A stretch of 64,000 nt of DNA. It comes from Pseudomonas sp. Fl4BN1. Its GTDB lineage: Bacteria; Pseudomonadota; Gammaproteobacteria; Pseudomonadales; Pseudomonadaceae. Shown in pieces: positions 18,145 to 25,893 of the stretch. The stretch's first letter is position 1; each line of letters starts with the position of its first letter. Both the position numbers and the translations under genes were made by a program. Location: contig NZ_JAAARM010000015.1 in NCBI RefSeq assembly GCF_009908285.1, forward strand, positions 1 through 64,000. The letters are read 5' to 3'. The notes under the pieces are model-generated. The model searched no databases. It was given only the letters and a program-made list of their open reading frames with translations, and was not told the DNA's origin.

Positions 18145-19034
18145 TGAGCGCGCGTTACCAGATTTTCCATGACACGCATTATCGCTATGACAGCCCGGTG
18201 TCCCTGGCCCAGCAACTGGCGCACCTGTGGCCTCGGGCCTGTGCCTGGCAACACTGCACTCAGCGGCAACTGCTGATCAGTCCCGAGCCCACCACCCGCC
18301 GCGATGAGCGGGATGTGTTCGGCAATCCGCTGACCCGCCTGGCTTTCGAGCGGCCCCATGATGAACTGCTGGTCAATGCCCAGCTCAGTGTCGAAGTGCT
18401 GGATCGGCCGTCACTGGATTTCGCCGCCTCCCTGGCCTGGGATGCCGCTCGTAGCACCCTGACCTATAGCGGCCGGCCGCTGTCCATGGCCTTGCTGGAG
18501 GCCTGCCGTTACCGTTTCGAATCACCCTATGTGCACCTCAAACACAGCTTCGTAGCGTTTTCCGAAAGCTGCTTTGCCCCGGGGCGGCCACTGTTGCAAG
18601 GCGTCCAGGCATTGATGGAAAAGATTTTCAGCGAGTTCACCTTCGACGCCGAAGCCACCCAGGTGGCGACGCCGTTGGTGGAGGTGCTGGAGCGCCGGCG
18701 CGGGGTGTGCCAGGACTTCGCCCACCTGATGCTGGCTTGCCTGCGTTCGCGTGGGTTGGCGGCACGCTACATCAGTGGTTATCTGCTGACCCAGCCACCG
18801 CCAGGCCAACCTCGGCTGATCGGTGCCGATGCCTCCCATGCCTGGGTTTCGGTATTTTGCCCGGTGCTTGGCTGGGTGGATTTCGACCCCACCAACAACG
18901 TGCAGCCGGCGTTAGAGCACATCACTCTGGCTTGGGGGAGGGATTTTTCCGACGTCTCACCGTTGCGCGGGGTGATTCTCGGCGGCGGCAGCCATGATCC
19001 GGAAGTCCGGGTTACCGTGATGCCATTGGAATAA
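18144..19034 (+). CDS. Transglutaminase-like cysteine protease family protein
   Basis: The 296-residue protein has the bacterial transglutaminase N-terminal module (RYQIFHDTHYRYDSPVSLAQQ) and core. Its catalytic triad is C189 (RGVCQDFAH), H232 (DASHAW) and D248 (FDPTNN). In this setting such domains are thought to act as peptidases or amidases rather than cross-linkers. It overlaps the ATP-grasp/alpha-E gene by one base and completes the operon. The partner domains are the same as in the first gene, so the operon encodes two transglutaminase folds, one DUF2126 amidoligase-like domain and one ATP-grasp domain. It has no signal peptide, so it is probably cytoplasmic. Confidence 0.9.
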   Translation: MSARYQIFHDTHYRYDSPVSLAQQLAHLWPRACAWQHCTQRQLLISPEPTTRRDERDVFGNPLTRLAFERPHDELLVNAQLSVEVLDRPSLDFAASLAWDAARSTLTYSGRPLSMALLEACRYRFESPYVHLKHSFVAFSESCFAPGRPLLQGVQALMEKIFSEFTFDAEATQVATPLVEVLERRRGVCQDFAHLMLACLRSRGLAARYISGYLLTQPPPGQPRLIGADASHAWVSVFCPVLGWVDFDPTNNVQPALEHITLAWGRDFSDVSPLRGVILGGGSHDPEVRVTVMPLE

Positions 19035-19154
19035 CGCGGGAGCCGGCTTGCCGGCGAAGGGGGGATGTTGCGCAGGGCTTGAGGAGGTATTCGCTGACAA
19101 GCCAGCGCCTACCGCCACCCTGTGGGCCTGAGTGGATCCTCAGGCCCATTGCAG

Positions 19155-19331
19155 TCAGGCCTGGGGCGCCTGAGGCTCGGCGTCGTCGACGCTCACTTCA
19201 CCTTCGGCATCCGAGGGCAGTGGGTTGGCTTCGTCGGCGGCGGCTTTCTTGCGTTGCAGCTTTTCCTCTTTCTTCTGTTCCTTGGCTAAATCGCGTTGAC
19301 GTTTGGCGAAGGAGTAATTGGGTTTAGCCAT
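19155..19331 (-). CDS. Small charged hypothetical protein, 58 residues
   Basis: On the minus strand an ATG at 19331 with AGAGGAT about eight bases upstream opens a 58-codon frame. It begins MAKPNYSFAKRQRDLAKEQ, continues with a Lys/Glu-rich helix (KKEEKLQRKKAAADE) and ends in an acidic tail (GEVSVDDAEPQAPQA). The sharp change from basic helix to acidic tail and the good ribosome-binding site indicate a real gene. I recall similar short proteins in pseudomonads but cannot assign a function. It is convergent with the transglutaminase operon and lies downstream of the LOG-family gene. Confidence 0.75.
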   Translation of the reverse strand: MAKPNYSFAKRQRDLAKEQKKEEKLQRKKAAADEANPLPSDAEGEVSVDDAEPQAPQA

Positions 19332-19399
19332 GGGCGATCCTCTGGGGTCGAAGGTGAGGTTGAGCGGCGCGTATTCTGCCTGTTATCGGGCACGGAGGG

Positions 19400-19987
19400 T
19401 TAGTCGGGTTTACTCTCGGCCCATTTGGCCGGAACCGAAGGCTGCCAAGCGTCCAGGGCATCCAGCAGGCCTGCGGGCGACTCGCTCATTTGCAGCATGT
19501 CACGGTGCGGGGCTCGGACGAAGCCTTCGCCGACGATATGGTCGAGAAAACCGCTGAGTTTTTCATAGAAACCGTTCACCTCCAGCAACCCCAGGGGCTT
19601 GCGGTGGTAGCCCAATTGGCCCCAGGTCCAGACTTCGAACAACTCCTCCAGGGTGCCGAGGCCGCCGGGCAGGGCGATGAAGGCGTCGCTGAGTTCGGCC
19701 ATGCGCGCTTTGCGCGCGTGCATGCCGTCCACCACCTCCAGGCGGGTCAGGCCACTGTGGCCGATTTCCGAGTCTTTCAGGCTTTGCGGGATGATCCCGA
19801 TCACCTGACCGCCGGCTGCCAGGGCCGCGTCGGCAACGATGCCCATCAGGCCCACTGCGCCGCCGCCATAGACCAGGGTCAACTTGCGCTCGGCCAGAGT
19901 GCGGCCCAAGGCTTGGGCGGCTTCGCGATAAAGAGGGTTGGTGCCGGTGCTGGCGCCACAGAATACACAGACAGAAGTTAACGACAT
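19400..19987 (-). CDS. LOG-family protein (cytokinin riboside 5'-monophosphate phosphoribohydrolase type)
   Basis: The 195-residue Rossmann-like protein carries the LOG family signature PGGLGTLEE at 107-115 and the upstream VYGGGAVGLMG motif (about 39-49). Family members hydrolyse the N-glycosidic bond of nucleoside monophosphates (cytokinin ribotides in plants; AMP and similar in bacteria). RKARM (92-96) and the GG-T-EE motif are the usual active-site residues. It lies upstream of the 58-residue small gene on the same strand. Bacterial substrates are uncertain, so calling it a cytokinin enzyme here would be over-reading. Confidence 0.9.
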   Translation of the reverse strand: MSLTSVCVFCGASTGTNPLYREAAQALGRTLAERKLTLVYGGGAVGLMGIVADAALAAGGQVIGIIPQSLKDSEIGHSGLTRLEVVDGMHARKARMAELSDAFIALPGGLGTLEELFEVWTWGQLGYHRKPLGLLEVNGFYEKLSGFLDHIVGEGFVRAPHRDMLQMSESPAGLLDALDAWQPSVPAKWAESKPD

Positions 19988-20047
19988 GCCTTACTCCGAG
20001 CTCATTGATGGCCTCAGAATAAAGGCTGAAACAACTGACTCCAAGTA

Positions 20048-20137
20048 CTAAACCTCGCGTTGCGCGGTTGCATAAGTACCGCTGGCACCACAGGCGTAGG
20101 CGGCGAGCAAGCTGCGAAACAGGCTGTTGAACGGCAT
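20048..20137 (-). CDS. Possible 29-residue small protein upstream of the LOG gene
   Basis: On the minus strand ATG at 20137, preceded by TTGGAGC, opens a 29-codon frame, MPFNSLFRSLLAAYACGASG followed by TYATAQREV, ending in TAG. It has a short hydrophobic stretch. It lies 60 bases before the LOG gene on the same strand. The ribosome-binding site and tidy length favour a real peptide or leader, but 29 codons can be chance. Confidence 0.4.
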   Translation of the reverse strand: MPFNSLFRSLLAAYACGASGTYATAQREV

Positions 20138-20244
20138 GACCAAAGCTCCAATAGAGGGGGACGGAGCGATTCTAGGGCGTGGGGCGGTGGGCGGCTGTTA
20201 GATTGTCTTGATCGGCCTGATAGCAGAGAGTTGTATACAGTTCT

Positions 20245-20258
20245 TTGATGCAAATCAT
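20245..20258. promoter_or_regulatory. ANR/FNR-type box upstream of azurin
   Basis: TTGAT-GCAA-ATCAT matches the ANR/FNR consensus TTGAT-N4-ATCAA at nine of ten positions. It lies about 80 bases before the azurin start, consistent with activation at low oxygen. Control of azurin by ANR is established in P. aeruginosa; here it is inferred. Confidence 0.65.
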
Positions 20259-20338
20259 AGGAACTTGGCGAAAATTCAGGCAGTCTTCCGTTCCATGGAT
20301 TCAGATGGATTTTGTTAACCCTGCCTTGGAGATTCACC

Positions 20339-20785
20339 ATGTTTGCCAAACTCGTTGCGGTATCCCTGCTGACACTGGCCAGCAGCCAATTGATGGCCGC
20401 CGAATGTAAGGTCGATGTCGACTCTACCGACCAGATGTCCTTCAACACCAAGGAGATCACCATCGACAAGAGCTGCAAAACCTTCACCGTGAACCTGACC
20501 CACTCCGGCAGCCTGCCGAAGAACGTCATGGGCCATAACTGGGTACTGAGCAAAACCGCAGACATGGCTGGCATTGCCACCGACGGCATGGCTGCCGGCA
20601 TCGACAAGAGCTACCTGAAAGAAGGCGACACCCGCGTCATCGCCCACACCAAGATCATTGGTGCTGGCGAGAAAGACTCGGTGACCTTCGATGTGTCGAA
20701 GCTGACCGCAGGCGAAAGCTACCAGTTCTTCTGCTCGTTCCCAGGTCACAACTCGATGATGAAAGGCGCTGTGGTCCTGAAGTAA
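20339..20785 (+). CDS. azu: Azurin, periplasmic blue copper protein
   Basis: Azurin is a small periplasmic electron carrier linked to denitrification and redox-stress responses. The 148-residue precursor has a 20-residue signal peptide (MFAKLVAVSLLTLASSQLMA) and a 128-residue mature protein starting AECKVDVDST. In mature numbering the copper ligands H46, C112, H117 and M121 and the disulfide C3-C26 are all present. I start at ATG 20339; an upstream ATG at 20312 would spoil the signal peptide. An ANR-type box lies upstream and a strong terminator follows, so it is a single-gene unit. Confidence 0.97.
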   Translation: MFAKLVAVSLLTLASSQLMAAECKVDVDSTDQMSFNTKEITIDKSCKTFTVNLTHSGSLPKNVMGHNWVLSKTADMAGIATDGMAAGIDKSYLKEGDTRVIAHTKIIGAGEKDSVTFDVSKLTAGESYQFFCSFPGHNSMMKGAVVLK

Positions 20786-20808
20786 CAGGTTGACCCGGCT
20801 GCACCAAG

Positions 20809-20834
20809 AAAGCGCCCCGAGGGGCGCTTTTTTT
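20809..20834 (+). terminator. Rho-independent terminator after azurin
   Basis: AAAGCGCCCC, a two-base loop and GGGGCGCTTT form a 10-bp stem followed by further Ts. Confidence 0.85.
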
Positions 20835-20844
20835 GTGTGCATCC

Positions 20845-20926
20845 GTAGGAGCGGGCTTGCCCGCGAAGAGGCCCTTGAGCCTTGTGCAGCATCAAGCTGC
20901 CCTTTCGCCGGCAAGCCGGCTCCTAC
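20845..20926. repeat. Pseudomonas REP inverted pair
   Basis: gtaggagcgggcttgcccgcg and cgccggcaagccggctcctac face each other across about 40 bases, between the convergent azurin and nadE genes. Confidence 0.8.
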
Positions 20927-20939
20927 AGAGCGAGGCGGG

Positions 20940-21767
20940 TCAGGGGGCGAAGGGCATCACGCGTTTGTGATGAGTCTTGCGGTAGGTGTCGCAGATGATC
21001 TTGAACGCTTCTTCACGCACCGGCTGGCCATGGAGGAAGGCATCGATCTCGGTGTAGGTGACACCGTGGGAGGCTTCATCCGGCTTGCCCGGCGACAGGT
21101 CTTCAAGGTCGGCGGTGGGGATCTTTTCCACCAGCGACTCCGGGGCGCCGAAATACCGGGCGATGGTTCGCACCTGGTGTTTCACCAGGCCACTCAGGGG
21201 GGCCAGGTCACAGGCGCCGTCACCGAACTTGGTGAAGAAACCCATCACCGCTTCGGCAGCGTGATCGGTGCCGATCACCAGGCCGTGGGCGGCGCCGGCG
21301 ATGGTGTACTGGGCGACCATGCGCATCCGCGCCTTGGTGTTGCCGAGGACAAAGTCCCTGGACACCGCGTGCTGCCCTTCGAAGGCCGCCACTTCATTGG
21401 CCAGGGCCTTGACCGCCGGACCGATGTTCACCGTGTGGCGCTCGTCCGGGTTGATGAAGTCCACCGAGGCTTGGGCGTCGTGCTCGTCGAACTGGGTTTC
21501 GTAGGGCAGGCGCACGGCGATGAAGCGATACTTGTCATCGCCGCTGCGCTCGCGCAGCTCACGCATCGCCCGCTGGGCCAGCAGCCCGGCGGTCAACGAG
21601 TCGACACCGCCGCTGATGCCCAGCACCAATGACTTGAGCCCGGAATTGACCAGGCAATCCTGGATGAAACGGACGCGTCGGGCGACTTCCGCCTCCAGCG
21701 CCGCGTGGTCGGGAAAAGGTGCTTGGACCTTGAGCTGTTCAGCAATCTCACGCTGTACGGCTTGCAT
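20940..21767 (-). CDS. nadE: NH3-dependent NAD synthetase
   Basis: It catalyses the last step of NAD synthesis, amidating nicotinate adenine dinucleotide with ammonia and ATP. The 275-residue protein is the short, ammonia-dependent form without a glutaminase domain. The PP-loop SGGVDS is at 52-57, and downstream PYETQFDEHDAQ, GNTKARMRM, GTDHAAEAVMGFFTKFGDGACDL and LSPGKPDEASHGV are canonical. It starts three bases after the pncB stop, so the two NAD-salvage genes form an operon. Confidence 0.96.
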   Translation of the reverse strand: MQAVQREIAEQLKVQAPFPDHAALEAEVARRVRFIQDCLVNSGLKSLVLGISGGVDSLTAGLLAQRAMRELRERSGDDKYRFIAVRLPYETQFDEHDAQASVDFINPDERHTVNIGPAVKALANEVAAFEGQHAVSRDFVLGNTKARMRMVAQYTIAGAAHGLVIGTDHAAEAVMGFFTKFGDGACDLAPLSGLVKHQVRTIARYFGAPESLVEKIPTADLEDLSPGKPDEASHGVTYTEIDAFLHGQPVREEAFKIICDTYRKTHHKRVMPFAP

Positions 21768-21770
21768 GAT

Positions 21771-22985
21771 TCACTCCTTGCCAGGTTGGGCAGGTACTTG
21801 GAAAACGTGGCGCAAGTAGGCGACGAAGTTCGGATCCTTGCAATGGGTCTTGCCCGCTTCATCGGAGATCTTGGCGACGGGCTGGCCATTGCAGGCGGCC
21901 ATTTTAAGCACGATGCTCATCGGCTCGACACCGGGAATATCGCAGGTCAGGTTGGTGCCTATGCCAAAGCTGACGTTGATCCGCCCCCGCAGTGCGCGGA
22001 ATATTTCCAGGGAGCGGGATAGCGTCAGGCTGTCGGAGAACACCAGGGTCTTGCTCATCGGGTCGATGCCCAGTTTGTGGTAGTGGGCGATGGCCTTCTC
22101 CGCCCAGAGGATTGGGTCCCCGGAGTCATGGCGCAGGCCGTCGAACAGCTTGGCGAAGAACAGATCGAAATCACCCAGGAAGGCCTCGGTGGTGATGCAG
22201 TCGGTGAGGGCGATGCCCAGCAGGCCGCGGTATTCGCGGACCCAGCAGTCGAGGGCGGCGATCTGGCTGTCGATCAGCCGTGGGCCCAGTTGCTGGTGGG
22301 CCATGATCCACTCGTGGGCCATGGTGCCCAGGGGCTTCATGTTCAGCTCCCGGGACAGGTGCACGTTGCTGGTGCCGACAAAGCGCCCGGGGAAGTCGTG
22401 TTTGAGCACGTTCACCACTTCCTCCTGGACCCGGTAGGAGAAGCGTCGGCGGGTGCCGAAATCCGCCACCTGCAGCTCGGAAAGCTCTTCACTGCTGGCG
22501 TTGGCGCTTAGCCAGTCGAACTTGCGATACAGCTGCTCCCGGGCCTGCACCAGCTGGATTTCGCGGTAGCGATAGCGGTTGCGCACTTCACTGATGATGG
22601 CCAGCATCGGCACTTCAAACAGGATCACGTGCAGCCAGGGGCCGCGCAGGCGGATAAACAGCTCGCCGTTCTCGATGCCGGTGTGTACATAGCGCAGGTT
22701 GAAGCGGAACAGCCCGAGAAAACGCAGGAAGTCTGGCTTGAGAAAGCTGATGCGTTCGAGAAAGCCCAACTGGTCGGCGCTCAGGTTCAACTCCCCGAGG
22801 CGCTCGAACTGATAGCGGATCTCCGCCAGATAGGGCCGCAGATCCTCGCTATTACGGCAACGAAACTCCCATTCCACTTCCACATTGGGGTAGTTGTGCA
22901 GCACCGCCTGCATCATGGTCAGTTTGTAGAAGTCGGTGTCGAGCAGGTTCTGCACGATGCGATCGGCAAACACACTCTCGCTCAT
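21771..22985 (-). CDS. pncB: Nicotinate phosphoribosyltransferase
   Basis: This enzyme converts nicotinate and PRPP to nicotinate mononucleotide, feeding NAD salvage ahead of nadE. The protein is 404 residues from the ATG at 22985 (MSESVFADRIVQNLLDTDFYK), which has GGAG nine bases upstream. A second ATG at 23000 would place that GGAG inside the gene. GTMAHEW carries the histidine that is phosphorylated in the family, and HDSGDPILWAEKAI and the C-terminal GIGTNLTCD are intact. It is translated just before nadE. Confidence 0.95.
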   Translation of the reverse strand: MSESVFADRIVQNLLDTDFYKLTMMQAVLHNYPNVEVEWEFRCRNSEDLRPYLAEIRYQFERLGELNLSADQLGFLERISFLKPDFLRFLGLFRFNLRYVHTGIENGELFIRLRGPWLHVILFEVPMLAIISEVRNRYRYREIQLVQAREQLYRKFDWLSANASSEELSELQVADFGTRRRFSYRVQEEVVNVLKHDFPGRFVGTSNVHLSRELNMKPLGTMAHEWIMAHQQLGPRLIDSQIAALDCWVREYRGLLGIALTDCITTEAFLGDFDLFFAKLFDGLRHDSGDPILWAEKAIAHYHKLGIDPMSKTLVFSDSLTLSRSLEIFRALRGRINVSFGIGTNLTCDIPGVEPMSIVLKMAACNGQPVAKISDEAGKTHCKDPNFVAYLRHVFQVPAQPGKE

Positions 22986-23110
22986 AACGGGAATCTCCAT
23001 GCTGGCCGCAACAGACAGCGGCGGCTTCAGCTCTTTCTGTGAAGGCGCTAGTGGCGCATAGACGCCCGGCGCTTTGCCAGTGTTTTTTCGTGGTGGGTGA
23101 TTGTCCGGCC

Positions 23111-23191
23111 GTAGGAGCTGGCTCGCCAGCGAATCAATCTTCAGCCTTGTGCAGGGCTCAAGGGCCTGTTCGCCGGCAAGCCGGCTCCTAC
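23111..23191. repeat. Pseudomonas REP inverted pair
   Basis: gtaggagctggctcgccagcg and cgccggcaagccggctcctac form an inverted pair between pncB and the LysR gene. The right arm overlaps the last codons of the LysR gene. Confidence 0.8.
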
Positions 23192-24090
23192 GGGAGGGGG
23201 GAATCGTTGTGTTCGAGCATCCAGCGCACGAAGTCGCGAACCTTGGGCACCTCCGCCGAATGCTCGGGGTAGGCCAGGTAGTAGGCGTCCTGGCTGGGCA
23301 TGGCGTGCTCCCAGGCGATCACCAGCTTGCCTTCGGCCAGTTCTTCCTCCACCAGGAACCTGGGCAGCAGCGCTACGCCACAACCAACCTGAGCCGCACG
23401 GATGCACATATAGAAGGTCTCGAAACGCGGGCCGTGATAGCTGTGCTCGGTCTGGTAACCCTGCTGGTCGAACCACTCGTGCCAGCCCTGGGGCCGCGAG
23501 GCGTTCTGCAACAGCACCAGGTCGGTCAGCTGCCTGGGGTCGGTCAAGGGCGTGGCGGGCAGGTTGTCGGGGGCGCAGACCGCCACCAGTTCCTCGCTGA
23601 ACAATTTCAGGCTCTCGGTGCCGGGTCGCGAGCCCTGGCCGAAGTAGAACGCCAAGTCGCTGTGGCCCTGGAGCAGTTCGTCCGGTTCCTGCTCGTTGCA
23701 CAGGTCCAGGTGGATATGCGGATGGCGCAGGCGCCAGCCCTTGAGTCGCGGCACCAGCCAGCGCGCGCCGAACGTGTAGGGCGTGGAGACCCGCAACACT
23801 TCGGTCTCGCCGCCGTAGGAGCGCAGGTAATGGGTGGACATCTCCACCTGGGTGAGGATCTTGCGCACCTCCACCAGGTACAGGTCGCCGGCCGGAGTCA
23901 GTTGCAGGCGCCGGCGCACCCGGCGAAACAGCAGGTGTTGCAGCAGTTCTTCCAACTGCGCGACTTGCTTGCTCACCGCACTCTGGGTCAGGTTGAGTTC
24001 CTCGGCCGCGCGGGTGAAGCTCAGGTGCCGGGTCACGGCCTCGAAGCACTGCAAGGCAGTGATCGACGGCAGGTAGCGTTTGTTCAGCAT
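23188..24090 (-). CDS. LysR-family transcriptional regulator of the amaB region
   Basis: The 300-residue protein has an N-terminal winged helix (PSITALQCFEAVTRHLSFTRAAEELNLTQSAVSKQVAQLE, about 8-47) and a LysR effector domain resembling the GcvA subgroup. It is divergent from the aldehyde dehydrogenase gene, with 172 bases between the starts, the usual arrangement for a LysR regulator and its target. Regulators in this position accompany amaB-amaA in other pseudomonads. An inducer such as pipecolate or aminoadipate semialdehyde is plausible but unproven. Confidence 0.88.
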   Translation of the reverse strand: MLNKRYLPSITALQCFEAVTRHLSFTRAAEELNLTQSAVSKQVAQLEELLQHLLFRRVRRRLQLTPAGDLYLVEVRKILTQVEMSTHYLRSYGGETEVLRVSTPYTFGARWLVPRLKGWRLRHPHIHLDLCNEQEPDELLQGHSDLAFYFGQGSRPGTESLKLFSEELVAVCAPDNLPATPLTDPRQLTDLVLLQNASRPQGWHEWFDQQGYQTEHSYHGPRFETFYMCIRAAQVGCGVALLPRFLVEEELAEGKLVIAWEHAMPSQDAYYLAYPEHSAEVPKVRDFVRWMLEHNDSPLP

Positions 24091-24262
24091 GGCTTGTCCT
24101 TGTTCTTATCGGTGCTGGATGCCGGCTCAGCATGAATAAACGGAATGATATCTCGCTTAAAGGTCGTTTGTTGGCAAGTCTCAGGCCAGCTACAACTACA
24201 GGCCTTGATGGCCGTCGCAGCGGTCGGGATTTTTCGCTTTTAACCTGTAAGGAGTGACCCCC

Positions 24263-25753
24263 ATGGTTGCCGTATTGCTTGATCGTCTGGGTGTGAACCC
24301 GGCCCTGTACCAGTCGGGCTCCCAGCCTGTGCATTCGCCCATCGACGGCAGCCGGATAGCCGCGGTGAACTGGCAGGGCGCTGCCGAAGTCGAGCAGCAG
24401 GTCAGTCGCGCAGAGCATGCATTCGCCCTTTGGCGCAAGGTGCCGGCGCCCCGTCGCGGTGAGCTGGTACGGCAATTGGGTGAGGTGCTGCGCGAGTTCA
24501 AGGCCGATCTTGGCGAACTCGTGTCATGGGAGGCCGGCAAGATCACCCAGGAAGGCCTGGGGGAAGTGCAGGAAATGATCGACATCTGCGACTTCGCCGT
24601 CGGCCTGTCCCGTCAACTCTACGGCTTGACCATCGCCTCCGAGCGCCCAGGCCATCACATGCGTGAAACCTGGCACCCGCTGGGGGTGGTGGGAGTGATC
24701 AGCGCGTTCAACTTCCCGGTGGCGGTCTGGGCCTGGAACACCACCCTGGCGCTGGTGTGCGGCAACCCGGTGATCTGGAAACCTTCGGAGAAGACGCCGC
24801 TCACTGCCCTGGCTTGCCAGGCGTTGCTCGAGCGCGTGCTGAACAACTTCCAGGACGCCCCCGAGTACCTGAGCCAGGTGATCATCGGCGGCCGTGACGC
24901 CGGTGCCGCCCTGGTGGACGACCCGCGTGTGGCACTGATCAGCGCTACCGGCAGTACCCGCATGGGCCGTGAAGTGGCGCCGAAGATCGCCGCGCGTTTT
25001 GCCCGGAGCATTCTCGAACTGGGGGGCAACAACGCGATGATCCTCGGCCCGAGCGCGGACCTGGACATGGCCGTGCGTGCCATCCTGTTCAGCGCCGTCG
25101 GCACCGCCGGCCAGCGTTGCACTACCTTGCGCCGGTTGATTGCCCACGAATCGGTGAAAGAGGAAATCGTCGTCCGGCTCAAGGCGGCCTATTCCAAGGT
25201 GCGCATCGGCCACCCGCTGCAGGGCAATCTGATCGGCCCGCTGATCGACAAACACAGCTTCGATGCCATGCAGGATGCCCTGGAGCAGGCCTTGAGCGAA
25301 GGCGGCCGGGTCTTTGGCGGCCAGCGTCAGTTGCAGGACACCTTCCCCAACGCCTACTACGTGGCGCCAGCGATTGTCGAAATGCCGGAACAGAGCGACG
25401 TGGTCTGTAGCGAGACATTTGCCCCGATCCTGTATGTGATCGGCTACAACGACTTCGAAGAAGCGCTGCGCCTCAACAACGCCGTGCCCCAAGGCCTGTC
25501 GTCGTGCATCTTCACCACCGACGTGCGTGAAGCCGAGCAGTTCATGTCGGCGGTGGGCAGCGACTGCGGCATCGCCAACGTCAACATCGGCCCGAGCGGC
25601 GCGGAAATCGGTGGCGCCTTTGGTGGCGAGAAGGAAACCGGTGGCGGTCGCGAGTCCGGTTCCGACGCCTGGCGCGGTTACATGCGCCGCCAGACCAACA
25701 CCGTCAACTACTCCCAGGAATTGCCGCTGGCCCAGGGCATCACCTTCGACTGA
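24263..25753 (+). CDS. amaB: L-aminoadipate-semialdehyde dehydrogenase (piperideine-6-carboxylate dehydrogenase)
   Basis: It oxidises 2-aminoadipate 6-semialdehyde to 2-aminoadipate with NAD(P)+, in lysine breakdown through pipecolate. The 496-residue protein is an ALDH7-type aldehyde dehydrogenase. Catalytic C286 lies in AGQRCTTLRR, the general base E252 in LELGGNN, and FNFPVAVWAWN and GGAFGGEKETGGGRESGSDAW are the characteristic segments. ATG 24263 follows GGAG closely; a GTG at 24254 overlaps that site. It is followed by amaA and divergent from a LysR gene, as in P. putida. Confidence 0.93.
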   Translation: MVAVLLDRLGVNPALYQSGSQPVHSPIDGSRIAAVNWQGAAEVEQQVSRAEHAFALWRKVPAPRRGELVRQLGEVLREFKADLGELVSWEAGKITQEGLGEVQEMIDICDFAVGLSRQLYGLTIASERPGHHMRETWHPLGVVGVISAFNFPVAVWAWNTTLALVCGNPVIWKPSEKTPLTALACQALLERVLNNFQDAPEYLSQVIIGGRDAGAALVDDPRVALISATGSTRMGREVAPKIAARFARSILELGGNNAMILGPSADLDMAVRAILFSAVGTAGQRCTTLRRLIAHESVKEEIVVRLKAAYSKVRIGHPLQGNLIGPLIDKHSFDAMQDALEQALSEGGRVFGGQRQLQDTFPNAYYVAPAIVEMPEQSDVVCSETFAPILYVIGYNDFEEALRLNNAVPQGLSSCIFTTDVREAEQFMSAVGSDCGIANVNIGPSGAEIGGAFGGEKETGGGRESGSDAWRGYMRRQTNTVNYSQELPLAQGITFD

Positions 25754-25773
25754 GCAGGCGGCCATTCGGGCTT

Positions 25774-25850
25774 TTACCGCGAGCCAGTCCGCCCCTGCAG
25801 AAGGACCTGTAAACCTTTGCAGGGGCGAGCTTGCTCGCGATCCGCGGTAA
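25774..25850. repeat. REP-like inverted repeat between amaB and amaA
   Basis: ttaccgcg...gcccctgcag and ctttgcaggggcgagc...cgcggtaa form a long imperfect hairpin. It may lower or stabilise expression of amaA relative to amaB. Confidence 0.65.
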
Positions 25851-25893
25851 ATGCGCTTCATCGTTTGTGGTTGGTTGATTTTGGAGTCCGGCA

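Noticed and set aside
23141..24475. 444-codon minus-strand frame overlapping the LysR and amaB genes
   Set aside because: It covers the LysR gene in another frame and crosses the divergent promoter region; the 300-residue LysR protein is unmistakable.
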